Source: Cellulomonas wangleii | GTDB taxonomy: Bacteria; Actinomycetota; Actinomycetes; Actinomycetales; Cellulomonadaceae | Assembly (NCBI RefSeq): GCF_018388445.1 | Contig: NZ_CP074405.1 | Location: 1,798,001-1,862,000 of the forward strand | DNA length: 64,000 nt | Reading direction: 5' to 3' | Part shown: piece after piece, positions 43,360-53,113 of the stretch | Numbering within the stretch: position 1 is the first letter of the stretch | Layout: the number at the start of each line of letters is the position of its first letter | Notes under the pieces: generated by a model | Databases searched by the model: none | What the model saw: the letters and a program-made list of their open reading frames with translations, nothing else | Told to the model about the DNA's origin: nothing | Position numbers and translations under genes: made by a program

Positions 43360-43607
43360 GGGTCCGATCGCTCCAGCTCGTCGACGGGGACGACGTCCCG
43401 CAGGAAGTCCCGCACCCGCAGGTAGTCGGACAGGTGCTCGCGGTGCGCCTCGCACGTGAGCCACACCTTGCGCCGTGCCGGCGTGTGCAGCCGCGGGTTG
43501 TTCCACAGCACGCCCCAGGCGGGCTGGGTGCGGCAGCCGCGTGCGCTGCACACGAGCTCCCCGACCACGTCGGGCACGGCACCCTGCGGGGGCGTCGCCA
43601 TCGTCAC
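43356..43607 (-). CDS. Small conserved Cys/His protein
   Basis: An 83-residue protein common in actinobacteria next to SURF1, of unknown role. Possible metal ligands are VCSARGC and TCEAHREHL, a short CxxxxC...CxxH arrangement that could bind zinc. GTG 43607 or ATG 43601 could be the start. The gene overlaps both SURF1 and the DUF3099 gene by 4 nt, so all three form one operon. Confidence 0.82.
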   Translation of the reverse strand: MTMATPPQGAVPDVVGELVCSARGCRTQPAWGVLWNNPRLHTPARRKVWLTCEAHREHLSDYLRVRDFLRDVVPVDELERSDP

Positions 43608-43939
43608 CGTCCGTCTCCCAGCTCGTCGTGCGGCTGCGCGCCGCCGATCTCCCGCGCCTCGTAGTAGACGCCGGGCTCCTCACGTCGTTCCCGTCCTGCG
43701 TTGGCCAGCAGCACGGCCACGTACGGCAGCACCGCGGCGGCGGCGACCAGCGCGATCGACACCGCGGTGGGCACGTGCGACCACAGCAGGCCCGCGGCCA
43801 CGAAGCACAGCACGCGCACGCCCATCTGCCACAGGTACCGCCGCTGGCGGCGCGCGAGGTCGTCGGCCAGCGCCGTCGGTGCCGAGGTGATGCGATGCAC
43901 CTGCGGCCCGGCGTGCTCGGTGCGACGACGAGTCCTCAC
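43604..43939 (-). CDS. DUF3099-type two-helix membrane protein
   Basis: A 111-residue DUF3099-like protein. ITSAPTALADDLARRQRRYLWQM precedes two membrane segments (GVRVLCFVAAGLLWSHV and VSIALVAAAAVLPYVAVLLAN), matching the family. The C-terminal tail is acidic. GTG 43939 follows minus-strand TACCAT by 6 nt, so translation is probably leaderless. First gene of a three-gene unit with the Cys/His protein and SURF1. Confidence 0.86.
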   Translation of the reverse strand: MRTRRRTEHAGPQVHRITSAPTALADDLARRQRRYLWQMGVRVLCFVAAGLLWSHVPTAVSIALVAAAAVLPYVAVLLANAGRERREEPGVYYEAREIGGAQPHDELGDGR

Positions 43940-43945
43940 CGTCCG

Positions 43946-43951
43946 ATGGTA
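43946..43951 (-). promoter_or_regulatory. -10 element TACCAT for leaderless DUF3099 operon
   Basis: Minus-strand TACCAT ends 6 nt before GTG 43939. Confidence 0.63.
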
Positions 43952-43952
43952 G

Positions 43953-44840
<888 letters not shown>

Positions 44841-44906
44841 GCCCTTCTCCGACCCTCCGCGCGGGCGCACGACGCACGCGCACCCCGAACGAAAGGCACG
44901 CGGACC

Positions 44907-45674
44907 ATGGCACTGCTCGAGGGCAAGACCCTGCTCGTCACCGGCGTCCTCACCGACAGCTCCATCGCGTTCCACGTCGCGCGCCTGGCCCAGGAGCAGG
45001 GGGCACAGGTCGTGCTCACCTCGTTCGGACGCCAGATGCGGCTCACCCAGGTGATCGCGCGCCGGCTGCCCCAGCCGGCGCCCGTGGTCGAGCTCGACGT
45101 CACGTCGCAGGACGACCTGGACGCGCTCGCGGACCGCGTGCGCGAGCACACGGACCACCTGGACGGTGCCGTCCACTCCATCGGCTTCGCGCCCCAGTCG
45201 GTCATGGGCGGGAACTTCCTGGCCGGCGAGTGGGCCGACGTCGCGACCGCGCTGCAGGTCAGCGCGTACTCGCTGAAGTCGCTCGCGGTGGCCTCGCAGC
45301 CGCTGCTGACCCGCGGCTCGGCCCTGGTGGGCCTGACGTTCGACGCGCGCTACGCCTGGCCCGTCTACGACTGGATGGGTGTGGCGAAGGCCGCCTTCGA
45401 GTCGACCGCCCGCTACCTGGCGCGTGACCTCGGTCCCGCGGGCATCCGCGTGAACCTCGTGTCCGCCGGCCCGATCCGGACGACGGCGGCCAAGTCGATC
45501 CCGGGCTTCGAGTCGATGGAGGGCGGCTGGCCGGAGCGTGCACCGCTCGGGTGGGACGTCACGGACCCCGAGCCCACCGCGCGTGCGGTCGCCGCGCTCC
45601 TGTCCGACTGGTTCCCCGCGACGACCGGCGAGATCGTGCACGTCGACGGCGGTGTGCACGCCATGGGGCTGTGA
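44907..45674 (+). CDS. inhA: Enoyl-ACP reductase (InhA/FabI type)
   Basis: NADH-dependent enoyl-ACP reductase, 255 residues, the last step in each elongation cycle and the isoniazid/triclosan-type target. VTGVLTDSSIAFHVA is the InhA-like cofactor loop. HSIGFAPQSVMGG and the catalytic pair Y154 and K161 in YDWMGVAKAA follow the FabI Y-x6-K pattern. GPIRTTAAKSIPGF and VHVDGGVHAMGL are family landmarks. The ATG is preceded by GAAAGG. It works with fabG just upstream. Confidence 0.95.
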   Translation: MALLEGKTLLVTGVLTDSSIAFHVARLAQEQGAQVVLTSFGRQMRLTQVIARRLPQPAPVVELDVTSQDDLDALADRVREHTDHLDGAVHSIGFAPQSVMGGNFLAGEWADVATALQVSAYSLKSLAVASQPLLTRGSALVGLTFDARYAWPVYDWMGVAKAAFESTARYLARDLGPAGIRVNLVSAGPIRTTAAKSIPGFESMEGGWPERAPLGWDVTDPEPTARAVAALLSDWFPATTGEIVHVDGGVHAMGL

Positions 45675-45807
45675 GAGACGCACGGCGGCGCGCGACGCCG
45701 ACCCGCGGCACGCGGGCGGGCGGTACGGTGCCGGCCGTCGCGCACGTCACGTCCGTCCCGCCGCGGGCGCGCGCTCGTCGCACCGCGGGCGATGGCACCC
45801 TGGTGCG

Positions 45808-46329
45808 GTGACCCCGCACCGTCTCGTCCTCCTGCGCCATGCCAAGGCCGAACCGGCCGGTGGCGTCCCCGACCACGGGCGTCCGCTCGCCCTGGTCGGT
45901 CGGCGCCAGGCCACGGCCGTGGGTGGCGCGCTGGCCGCCGCGGGCCTCGCGCCCACCCACGTGCTCTGCTCGTCCGCACTGCGCACGCGTCAGACGTGGG
46001 ACGTCGCCCGGGCCGCGTTGAGCGCCGCGGGGGCGGCGCCGGCGACGGTCACCGTGAGCGACGAGCTCTACGACGCGTCCACGGGCGACCTGGTGGCCCT
46101 CGTCCAGGCGGTGCCGGACGACGCGGTGACGGTGCTGGTCGTCGGCCACGAGCCGACGGTGTCGCACGCCGCGGCCACGCTGGCAGGGCCCGGCTCGGAC
46201 GAGCTGGTGCTGGCCCGCGTCCGCATGGGTGTGCCGACGGCGGCCTGGTCGGTCCTCGAGCTCGACGGTCCGTGGACGGCGACGGCGCCGGGCGCCCTGC
46301 GACTGGTCCACCTGGACCACCCGGCCTGA
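45808..46329 (+). CDS. SixA-type histidine phosphatase
   Basis: A 173-residue phosphohistidine phosphatase of the RHG superfamily. LLRHAKAE with R10-H11 is the SixA-specific active-site start, and H114 in VVGHEPTVSH is the second catalytic His. LRTRQTW supplies another phosphate ligand. The target, perhaps a histidine-phosphorylated protein, is unknown. GTG 45808 follows CACCCT by 6 nt, a weak version of the leaderless pattern. No convergent terminator is obvious before serB, 38 nt away. Confidence 0.88.
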   Translation: MTPHRLVLLRHAKAEPAGGVPDHGRPLALVGRRQATAVGGALAAAGLAPTHVLCSSALRTRQTWDVARAALSAAGAAPATVTVSDELYDASTGDLVALVQAVPDDAVTVLVVGHEPTVSHAAATLAGPGSDELVLARVRMGVPTAAWSVLELDGPWTATAPGALRLVHLDHPA

Positions 46330-46367
46330 CCGGCGGCGGCAGGTGTACCGAGCGCCGCCCGCCCTCC

Positions 46368-47018
46368 TCAGGCGGCGAACGGCTCCAGCGCCAGCACCGC
46401 GTCCAGCCGCCCGGCGACCGCGACGTCGGCGGCGCCGGCCACGACCGGCTTGGCGTTGAACGCGATCCCGGTGGCGGCCGCCGCCAGCATGTCGAGGTCG
46501 TTGGCGCCGTCCCCGATGGCCACGGTCCGCGTCATCGGCAGCCCCAGCTCGGCGGCCCACGCCGTCAGCGTGGCGGCCTTCGCCGCCCGGTCGACGACCG
46601 GTCCGGCGACCCGCCCGGTGAGGACGCCGTCGCAGGCCTCCAGGCGGTTGGCGTGGACCCGGGTGATCCCGAGCCGCGCCGCCAGCGGGCGTGCCACCTC
46701 CAGGAACCCGCCCGACACCAGACCGACCGGCCAGCCGCGGGCCTGCAGCTCGGCGACGAGCTCCGCCGCGCCGGGCGTCAGCTCGACCTCCGCCAGCACG
46801 TCGTCGAAGACCGTGACGGGCAGACCCTCCAGGGTGGCGACGCGCTCGCGCAGGGACTGCGCGAAGTCGATCTCGCCGCGCATGGCGCGCTCCGTGATCG
46901 CCGCCACCAGCGGCAGCGACCCGGCACGGGCCGCGAGCATCTCGACGACCTCGCCGGTGATGAGCGTCGAGTCGATGTCCATGACGACGAGGCGGGCAGC
47001 GGCCGTGCGGGTCTCCAC
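46368..47018 (-). CDS. serB: Phosphoserine phosphatase
   Basis: HAD-family enzyme for the last step of serine synthesis, 216 residues, without the ACT domains some actinobacterial SerB proteins carry. DIDSTLI at 14-20 holds the nucleophile D14 and acid D16. VSGGF supplies motif II, the Lys near VVDRAAKAATL motif III, and AIGDGANDLDML motif IV; these are all SerB-specific. GTG 47018 is placed by the minus-strand TAGCCT 6 nt upstream. Confidence 0.93.
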   Translation of the reverse strand: METRTAAARLVVMDIDSTLITGEVVEMLAARAGSLPLVAAITERAMRGEIDFAQSLRERVATLEGLPVTVFDDVLAEVELTPGAAELVAELQARGWPVGLVSGGFLEVARPLAARLGITRVHANRLEACDGVLTGRVAGPVVDRAAKAATLTAWAAELGLPMTRTVAIGDGANDLDMLAAAATGIAFNAKPVVAGAADVAVAGRLDAVLALEPFAA

Positions 47019-47024
47019 GCCCGC

Positions 47025-47030
47025 AGGCTA
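47025..47030 (-). promoter_or_regulatory. -10 element TAGCCT for leaderless serB
   Basis: Minus-strand TAGCCT ends 6 nt before GTG 47018. Confidence 0.63.
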
Positions 47031-47129
47031 GCGTGGCGCGGCCGGGCACGGGCGCCGCCGTCCGCCTGACGTGCGACCCCGTCCGCATGACGTGCTGCCG
47101 CCGGCCCGACCCGCACCGGCGGCGCGCCG

Positions 47130-48371
47130 TCAGTCGGTGATGACCGTGCCCTTCGGGACCACCGTGATCCCGCTGTCGGTCACGGTGAACCCGCGCGCGC
47201 GGTCGTGCTCGTGGTCCAGCCCGACGCGCGCCCGCTCGGGGACGATGACGTTCTTGTCGAGGATCGCGCGGTGGATCTGCGCGTACCGCTCGACCTGGAC
47301 GCCGTCCATCAGCACCGAGTCAGTCACCTGGGCCCAGGAGTGCAGCCGGATGCCGGGGGAGAGGATCGAGCCCGACACGGTTGCGCCTGACACGACGACC
47401 CCGGGGGAGACGATCGAGTCGGCGGCGTGCCCGAGCCGGCCGGCGCCGGCGTGGACGAACTTGGCCGGAGGCAGGCCGGTGTAGCCCGTGTACAGCGGCC
47501 ACGCGTCGTTGTAGAGGTTGAACACCGGCTCGACCGAGATGAGGTCGTGGTTGGCGTCGTAGTACGAGTCCAGGGTCCCCACGTCGCGCCAGTAGTCGCG
47601 GTCACGGTCGGTGGAGCCCGGCACGTCGTTGCGGATGAAGTCGTACACGCCTGCGGTGCCGCGCTCGACGAACCACGGGACGATGTCGCCGCCCATGTCG
47701 TGGCGGGAGTTCACGTCCTCGGCGTCCACGGTCACGGCCTGCACGAGCGCGTCGGCGTTCGCGACGTAGTTGCCCATCGACGCGAGGATCTCCATCGGGG
47801 AGCCGGGGACGGGCGTCGGGTCCGACGGCTTCTCGCGGAACGCCGCGATGCGCGAGGGGTCGCCCGGCACCGTCTCGATGACGCCGAACTGGTCGGCCAT
47901 GTCGATCGGCTGCCGGATGCCGGCCACCGTCAGCTCGGCGCCCGACTCGATGTGGGCGTCGACCATCTGGGAGAAGTCCATGCGGTAGACGTGGTCGGCA
48001 CCGACCACGACCACGATGTCGGGGCGCTCGTCGTCGATGATGTTGAGGCACTGGTAGATCGCGTCCGCGCTGCCCAGGTACCAGTGCTTGCCCACACGCT
48101 GCTGCGCCGGCACGGCCGCGACGTAGTTGCCCAGGAGCGACGACATCCGCCACGTCTTGGACACGTGCCGGTCCAGCGAGTGGGACTTGTACTGGGTCAG
48201 CACGATCACGTGCAGGTAGTGCGAGTTGATGACGTTCGACAGGGCGAAGTCGACGAGGCGGTAGCTGCCGCCGAAGGGGACCGCGGGCTTCGCCCGGTGC
48301 GCGGTGAGCGGCATCAGGCGCTTGCCCTCCCCTCCGGCGAGGACGATGGCGAGGACACGCGGCGCTGGCAT
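47130..48371 (-). CDS. glgC: Glucose-1-phosphate adenylyltransferase
   Basis: Makes ADP-glucose for glycogen. The 413-residue product has the nucleotidyltransferase motif [22 protein letters not shown] (split), the [12 protein letters not shown] segment, [10 protein letters not shown] and the Lys/Asp-rich AFREKPSDP site, followed by a left-handed beta-helix with repeats such as [20 protein letters not shown] 48371 follows minus-strand TAAGTT by 6 nt. It is divergent from glgA; 108 nt separate the starts. Confidence 0.97.
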   Translation of the reverse strand: MPAPRVLAIVLAGGEGKRLMPLTAHRAKPAVPFGGSYRLVDFALSNVINSHYLHVIVLTQYKSHSLDRHVSKTWRMSSLLGNYVAAVPAQQRVGKHWYLGSADAIYQCLNIIDDERPDIVVVVGADHVYRMDFSQMVDAHIESGAELTVAGIRQPIDMADQFGVIETVPGDPSRIAAFREKPSDPTPVPGSPMEILASMGNYVANADALVQAVTVDAEDVNSRHDMGGDIVPWFVERGTAGVYDFIRNDVPGSTDRDRDYWRDVGTLDSYYDANHDLISVEPVFNLYNDAWPLYTGYTGLPPAKFVHAGAGRLGHAADSIVSPGVVVSGATVSGSILSPGIRLHSWAQVTDSVLMDGVQVERYAQIHRAILDKNVIVPERARVGLDHEHDRARGFTVTDSGITVVPKGTVITD

Positions 48372-48377
48372 GCGACC

Positions 48378-48383
48378 AACTTA
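48378..48383 (-). promoter_or_regulatory. -10 element TAAGTT for leaderless glgC
   Basis: Minus-strand TAAGTT ends 6 nt before ATG 48371. Confidence 0.63.
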
Positions 48384-48427
48384 GGCCGAAGGGGCGCTCG
48401 CAGCGAGGAGCACGCGGGTCCGAGCGC

Positions 48428-48433
48428 TAGCGT
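48428..48433 (+). promoter_or_regulatory. -10 (TAGCGT) for glgA
   Basis: TAGCGT would start a transcript near 48440 with a 40-nt leader that includes a GGAGG site before GTG 48480, so glgA is leadered, unlike its divergent partner. Confidence 0.5.
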
Positions 48434-48479
48434 GTCGCTCAGACGACCGGCCACCCGCCGGTCACGACTGGAGGCACCG

Positions 48480-49706
48480 GTGCGCGTCGACCTGCTGACC
48501 CGTGAGTACCCACCCCACGTGTACGGGGGTGCGGGTGTCCACGTGGCCGGACTGACGGCCGTCCTGCGCGAGCTCGTGGACGTGCGGGTGCACAGCTTCG
48601 ACGAGCCCGTCGCGGAGCCGGGGACGTACGGCTACGGGGTGCCGGGTGGTCTGGCCGGGGCCAACGCCGCGCTCGCCACCATGGGCGTCGACCTGGCGAT
48701 CGTCGACGGGATCGGCCGGGACGCCGCCGACGGCGGCACCGACCTGGTGCACTCGCACACCTGGTACGCGAACCTCGCCGGGCACCTCGCGGCGCTGCTC
48801 TACGACGTCCCGCACGTGCTCACGGCGCACAGCCTGGAGCCCCTGCGCCCGTGGAAGGCCGAGCAGCTCGGCGGCGGCTACGCGCTGTCGTCCTGGGTGG
48901 AGCGGACCGCGTACGAGGCGGCGGACGCCGTCATCGCCGTCAGCGGCGGCATGCGCGAGGACATCCTGCGCTCGTACCCGGCGGTCGACCCCGACCGGGT
49001 GCACGTCGTGCACAACGGCATCGACCTCGACGGGTGGCAGCGGCCCACGTCGGACGAGGGCCTGGCCCGTGCGCGCCGCGCCGTGCAGGACCTGGGCATC
49101 GACCCCGACCGGCCGGCCGTCGTGTTCGTCGGGCGCATCACCCGCCAGAAGGGGCTGCCGTACCTGCTGCGGGCCGTCGAGACGCTGCCGACCGACGTGC
49201 AGGTCGTGCTGTGCGCCGGTGCGCCCGACACGCCGGAGATCCTCGCCGAGGTCACCGGCTTGGTCGACGAGCTGCGCACGCGACGGTCGGGCGTCGTCTG
49301 GATCGACCGGATGCTGCCGCGCGACGAGCTGGTGGCCGTCCTCGCGCACGGCACCGTGTTCGCGTGCCCCTCGGTGTACGAGCCGCTCGGCATCGTCAAC
49401 CTCGAGGCCATGGCCGTGGGTCTGCCCGTGGTCGGCACCGCCACCGGCGGCATCCCCGAGGTCGTCGTCGACGGCGTCACCGGCCTGCTCGTGCCGATCG
49501 ACCAGGTGCAGGACGGCACCGGGACACCCGTCGACCCGGACGCGTTCGTCGCGGACCTGGGCGCCGCGCTCGCCGACGCCGTGTCCGATGTCGGGCGGGC
49601 CGCGCACTGGGGCGCCGCCGCACGCCGGCGCGTCGAGGACCACTTCTCGTGGCACGCGATCGGTGAGCGGACGCTCGAGGTCTACCGCGGGGTGCTGCAG
49701 GGCTGA
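48480..49706 (+). CDS. glgA: GT4 glycogen synthase / maltose-1-phosphate synthase
   Basis: A 408-residue GT4 glycosyltransferase of the actinobacterial GlgA type, shorter than the GT5 enzyme. Homologues in mycobacteria make maltose-1-phosphate from ADP-glucose, feeding the GlgE route. YPPHVYGGAGVHV is the N-terminal glycine loop; VVHNGIDLDGWQ, GRITRQKGLPYLLRAV and the EPLGIVNLEAMAVGLPVVGT E-x7-E motif are diagnostic. GGAGG (48471-48475) sits before GTG 48480. Paired with glgC for ADP-glucose supply. Confidence 0.93.
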   Translation: MRVDLLTREYPPHVYGGAGVHVAGLTAVLRELVDVRVHSFDEPVAEPGTYGYGVPGGLAGANAALATMGVDLAIVDGIGRDAADGGTDLVHSHTWYANLAGHLAALLYDVPHVLTAHSLEPLRPWKAEQLGGGYALSSWVERTAYEAADAVIAVSGGMREDILRSYPAVDPDRVHVVHNGIDLDGWQRPTSDEGLARARRAVQDLGIDPDRPAVVFVGRITRQKGLPYLLRAVETLPTDVQVVLCAGAPDTPEILAEVTGLVDELRTRRSGVVWIDRMLPRDELVAVLAHGTVFACPSVYEPLGIVNLEAMAVGLPVVGTATGGIPEVVVDGVTGLLVPIDQVQDGTGTPVDPDAFVADLGAALADAVSDVGRAAHWGAAARRRVEDHFSWHAIGERTLEVYRGVLQG

Positions 49707-49715
49707 GCCGGGCAC

Positions 49716-50474
49716 TCAGTCGCGCGTCAGCGCGGTGGCGGCCGCCGCCATCGCCCGGCGCGCGACGCGGTCGACCTCGCGCAGCGCGGTGGCCCGCTGG
49801 TCGGCCTGCCAGGTGTTCACCGCGCCGCCGTCGTCCTGAGCGGCCAGCGCGACGATGCCGCGCAGCCGGGCCGCGCTCGACAGCACACGCAGGCGCTGCG
49901 CGTCGACGCGGCGCGGCAGCCGCCGCTCGGGCAGCGCCCCGTCGCGCACCTGGGCGATGGTGTCGGCCGCGTCGGGGCGCCACCGCTCGACCCCGAGCTG
50001 CACCAGCGCCTCCGTGGCGGTCAGCAGCCCGCGGCGCAGGTCACGCTCGGCGTCCTCGAGCGTGCCCACCTGCGCCCACACCGCCGTCCGCCAGTCCGGC
50101 ACCGTGGTGACGTGCCAGGTCACGAGGTGACCCGGCTCGAGGTCCGAGCCGAACCGTCGGACGTCCGGGACGGCGGCGAGCAGCCGGGTGCCGGCACGCA
50201 GCAGCACGCACTCGCCCGCGTCCACGGCGGGGCCGGACACCGCCGGCGGCGCGGCGACGGGCTCACCCGGGACGGGCAGCAGCGCGGCCGCCTCGTCCAC
50301 GGGGCGGCCGAGCCAGCGCACCCAGTCGGTGAGGCTCAGCGGTTCGCCGTCCACGTCGACCGTGTGCGGCTCGTCGTCGTGCTGGACGGCGGACACGGCC
50401 GCGTCGGTCTCACCGGCCGACGTCAGCCACAGCGCGAGGAGGACGGACCGGGGCAGGTCGAGCGTGGCAGCCAC
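49716..50474 (-). CDS. Conserved actinobacterial protein, unknown
   Basis: A 252-residue protein I cannot place in a named family. It starts with a helical part (PRSVLLALWLTSAG), has a beta-rich middle (TRLLAAVPDVRRFG..LVTWHVTTVPDWR), and ends in long Ala/Arg helices (SSAARLRGIVALAAQDDGG). No membrane segment or known catalytic motif. GTG 50474 is supported by minus-strand TACCGT 6 nt upstream. It stands tail to tail with glgA (9 nt apart) and directly downstream of the topoisomerase gene on the same strand. Confidence 0.78.
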   Translation of the reverse strand: MAATLDLPRSVLLALWLTSAGETDAAVSAVQHDDEPHTVDVDGEPLSLTDWVRWLGRPVDEAAALLPVPGEPVAAPPAVSGPAVDAGECVLLRAGTRLLAAVPDVRRFGSDLEPGHLVTWHVTTVPDWRTAVWAQVGTLEDAERDLRRGLLTATEALVQLGVERWRPDAADTIAQVRDGALPERRLPRRVDAQRLRVLSSAARLRGIVALAAQDDGGAVNTWQADQRATALREVDRVARRAMAAAATALTRD

Positions 50475-50480
50475 GGCTCC

Positions 50481-50486
50481 ACGGTA
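50481..50486 (-). promoter_or_regulatory. -10 element TACCGT for leaderless 49716-50474 gene
   Basis: Minus-strand TACCGT ends 6 nt before GTG 50474. Confidence 0.62.
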
Positions 50487-50507
50487 GGCGCTGCGGCGCG
50501 GCCGACG

Positions 50508-52988
50508 TCAGCCCACGGCGTGCACGGGTGCCGCGAGCGCGACGCCCGACCCGTCACGGCGCTCGTCGACCGGCGGGAGCTCCACCGGCTGACCTCCCGA
50601 GCCGGTGGCACGCGCGGGCGCGGGTCCCACGTGGGCGAGCAGGAGCGTGTCCTCGCCCTTGAGGAACCGGTGCGAGCGCACGCCGCCCGTGGCACGCCCC
50701 TTGCCCGGGTAGGCGGAGAACGGCGTCACCTTGGCCGACCCGGTCTGCGTGCCGGGCAGCGCGGCGGACGACCCCGACACGGTCACGACGACCGCGTCGT
50801 CCCCGGGACGCACGACGGCGAAGGCCACGACCCGGGCGCCGGCGGCGAGCTTGATGCCGGCCATCCCGAAGGCGCCGCGGCCCTGCGGACGCACCTGGGC
50901 GCCGGGGAAGTGCAGCAGCGAGGAGTCCGACGAGACCAGCACGAGCTCGTCGTCGTCCGCCGCGAGGCCCGCGCCGACGACCTCGTCGCCGTCCTTGAGG
51001 GAGATCGCCTCCCACTCGTCGCCCTTGGTCGGCACGTCGCCGGGCGTCACGCGCTTGACGACGCCCTGGGCGGTCGCCAGCGCCAGCGGGGGAGCGTCGT
51101 CGCCGAGCGGGGCGAGCGCGACGACGCGCTCGCCCTTGCCGAGCGTGACCGCCTCGCCCACCGGCAGCCCGCCGGACAGCGACGGCGGGCCGTCGGTCGG
51201 CGGCAGCGTGGGCAGCTCGAGGACGGACAGGCGCACGACGCGCCCTGCCGACGTCAGCGCACCGATCTCGGCGCGTGCGCTGGTCGCGACGGCCGAGGCG
51301 ACGACGTCGTGGCGGCTGCGGACGGTGCCGTCACCGCGTGCCGGCTCGACGTCCTCGGACGTCCGTGCCAGCAGGCCCGTCGCCGACAGCAGGGCCCAGC
51401 AGGGCGTGTCGGGGATCTCCAGCGACGCGGGTGCGCCCTTGGCCGAGGTCGGTGCGCCCGCGGCACCCGCGAGGCTCGTCCCGCCGGCGCTCTCCAGCAG
51501 CACGGTCCGGCGCGGGGTGCCGTACGTCGCCGCGACCTCGGCCATCTCGTCCGAGGTGACGGTGCGCAGCAGGGCGTCGTCACCGAGGATCGCCTGCAGG
51601 CGCGCGATCTCGTCGATCAGCTCGTCGCGCTCCTTCTCCAGCTCGATGCGCGAGAACTTCGTCAGGCGGCGCAGCCGCAGCTCGAGGATGTACTCCGCCT
51701 GCGGCTCGGACAGGTCGAAGACCGACCGCAGCCGACCCCGGGCGGTGTCCGCGTCGTCCGACGTGCGGATGACCTGGATGACCTCGTCGATGTCGAGGAT
51801 CGCGACCAGCAGGCCCTCGACGAGGTGCAGGCGCTCCTGCCGCTTGGTCAGGCGGTACGACGTGCGGCGGCGCACGACGTCGAGGCGGTGCTCGACCCAC
51901 ACCCGCAGCAGCTCGACCAGCCCGAGGGTGCGTGGCTGCCCGTCCACCAGCGCGACGTTGTTGACCGAGAAGGAGTCCTCCAGCGGCGTGTGCCGGTAGA
52001 GCTGCCCGAGCACCGCCTCGGGGTCGAACCCGGTCTTGACCTCGATGACCAGCCGCAGCCCGTGCGCGCGGTCCGTGAGGTCGACGACGTCGGAGATCCC
52101 GGAGAGCTTCTTGGACTGCACGCCCTCCTTGATCTTCTCGATGACCTTCTCCGGGCCCACCGTGTACGGCAGCTCGGTGACGACGATCCCCTTGCGGCGC
52201 GGTGTGACGTTCTCGATCCGGGCGGTGGCCCGCGTCCGGAACGCTCCGCGGCCGGTGCGGTAGGCGTCGCGCACGCCGTCGAGGCCCACGATCTTGCCGC
52301 CCGTCGGCAGGTCCGGACCCGGGACGAACCGCATGAGGTCCTCGAGCGTGGCGTCGGGGTGCGTGACCAGGTGGCGCGCCGCGGCGACGACCTCGACGAG
52401 GTTGTGCGGCGCCATGTTGGTCGCCATGCCCACCGCGATCCCGGTCGCGCCGTTGACCAGCAGGTTCGGGATGGCGGCGGGCAGCACGCCCGGCTGCTTG
52501 AGCTTGTTGTCGTAGTTGGGGACGAAGTCGACGACGTCCTCGTCGAGCCCCTGCGTCATCGCCACCGCGGCGGGCGCCATCCGGGCCTCGGTGTAGCGCG
52601 AGGCCGCGGGGCCGTCGTCGAGCGAGCCGAAGTTGCCGTGGCCGTCCACCAGCGGCAGGCGCAGGGAGAACGGCTGCGCCAGGCGCACCATCGCGTCGTA
52701 GATCGCCGTGTCGCCGTGGGGGTGCAGCTTTCCCATGACCTCGCCGACCACGCGCGCCGACTTCACGTACGGCCGCTCGGGGCGCAGCCCCATGTCCGCC
52801 ATCTGGTAGACGATCCGGCGCTGCACCGGCTTGAGCCCGTCGCGCGCGTCGGGCAGGGCGCGCGAGTAGATGACCGAGTACGCGTACTCGAGGAACGAGC
52901 CCTCCATCTCCGTCGTGACGTCGACGTCGACGATCCGCTCGACGAGGTCGTCGGGCGGCAGGTCGGGGGTCGCGGGGCGACGCGCCAT
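50508..52988 (-). CDS. Type IIA topoisomerase subunit A (GyrA/ParC-like)
   Basis: The breakage-rejoining subunit of a type IIA topoisomerase, 826 residues. The catalytic tyrosine is Y132 in [10 protein letters not shown], with [12 protein letters not shown] and [10 protein letters not shown] (residues 89-98) as the quinolone-pocket region, where position 94 is Thr. A coiled-coil gate region ([16 protein letters not shown]) and a C-terminal beta-pinwheel of repeated blades follow. The GyrA box QRRGGKG is not seen; instead the blades carry [12 protein letters not shown] turns, so it may decatenate like ParC. No B-subunit gene is near, which is common for this second actinobacterial enzyme. ATG 52988 precedes [11 protein letters not shown]. 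Confidence 0.92.
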   Translation of the reverse strand: MARRPATPDLPPDDLVERIVDVDVTTEMEGSFLEYAYSVIYSRALPDARDGLKPVQRRIVYQMADMGLRPERPYVKSARVVGEVMGKLHPHGDTAIYDAMVRLAQPFSLRLPLVDGHGNFGSLDDGPAASRYTEARMAPAAVAMTQGLDEDVVDFVPNYDNKLKQPGVLPAAIPNLLVNGATGIAVGMATNMAPHNLVEVVAAARHLVTHPDATLEDLMRFVPGPDLPTGGKIVGLDGVRDAYRTGRGAFRTRATARIENVTPRRKGIVVTELPYTVGPEKVIEKIKEGVQSKKLSGISDVVDLTDRAHGLRLVIEVKTGFDPEAVLGQLYRHTPLEDSFSVNNVALVDGQPRTLGLVELLRVWVEHRLDVVRRRTSYRLTKRQERLHLVEGLLVAILDIDEVIQVIRTSDDADTARGRLRSVFDLSEPQAEYILELRLRRLTKFSRIELEKERDELIDEIARLQAILGDDALLRTVTSDEMAEVAATYGTPRRTVLLESAGGTSLAGAAGAPTSAKGAPASLEIPDTPCWALLSATGLLARTSEDVEPARGDGTVRSRHDVVASAVATSARAEIGALTSAGRVVRLSVLELPTLPPTDGPPSLSGGLPVGEAVTLGKGERVVALAPLGDDAPPLALATAQGVVKRVTPGDVPTKGDEWEAISLKDGDEVVGAGLAADDDELVLVSSDSSLLHFPGAQVRPQGRGAFGMAGIKLAAGARVVAFAVVRPGDDAVVVTVSGSSAALPGTQTGSAKVTPFSAYPGKGRATGGVRSHRFLKGEDTLLLAHVGPAPARATGSGGQPVELPPVDERRDGSGVALAAPVHAVG

Positions 52989-53101
52989 GGGCTGGTGTGC
53001 TCCTCGGGTGCTGCGGTGCGGTGGGGCGTGCGGGTGCCGACGGTTCGCGCGCCACGACCATTGTCGCCGCGCCGTGTCCGTCCTCGGTGCAGCCGCGCCG
53101 C

Positions 53102-53107
53102 TAGCCT
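53102..53107 (+). promoter_or_regulatory. -10 element TAGCCT for leaderless GNAT/acyl-CoA synthetase gene
   Basis: TAGCCT ends 6 nt before ATG 53114. Confidence 0.65.
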
Positions 53108-53113
53108 GGCGGC

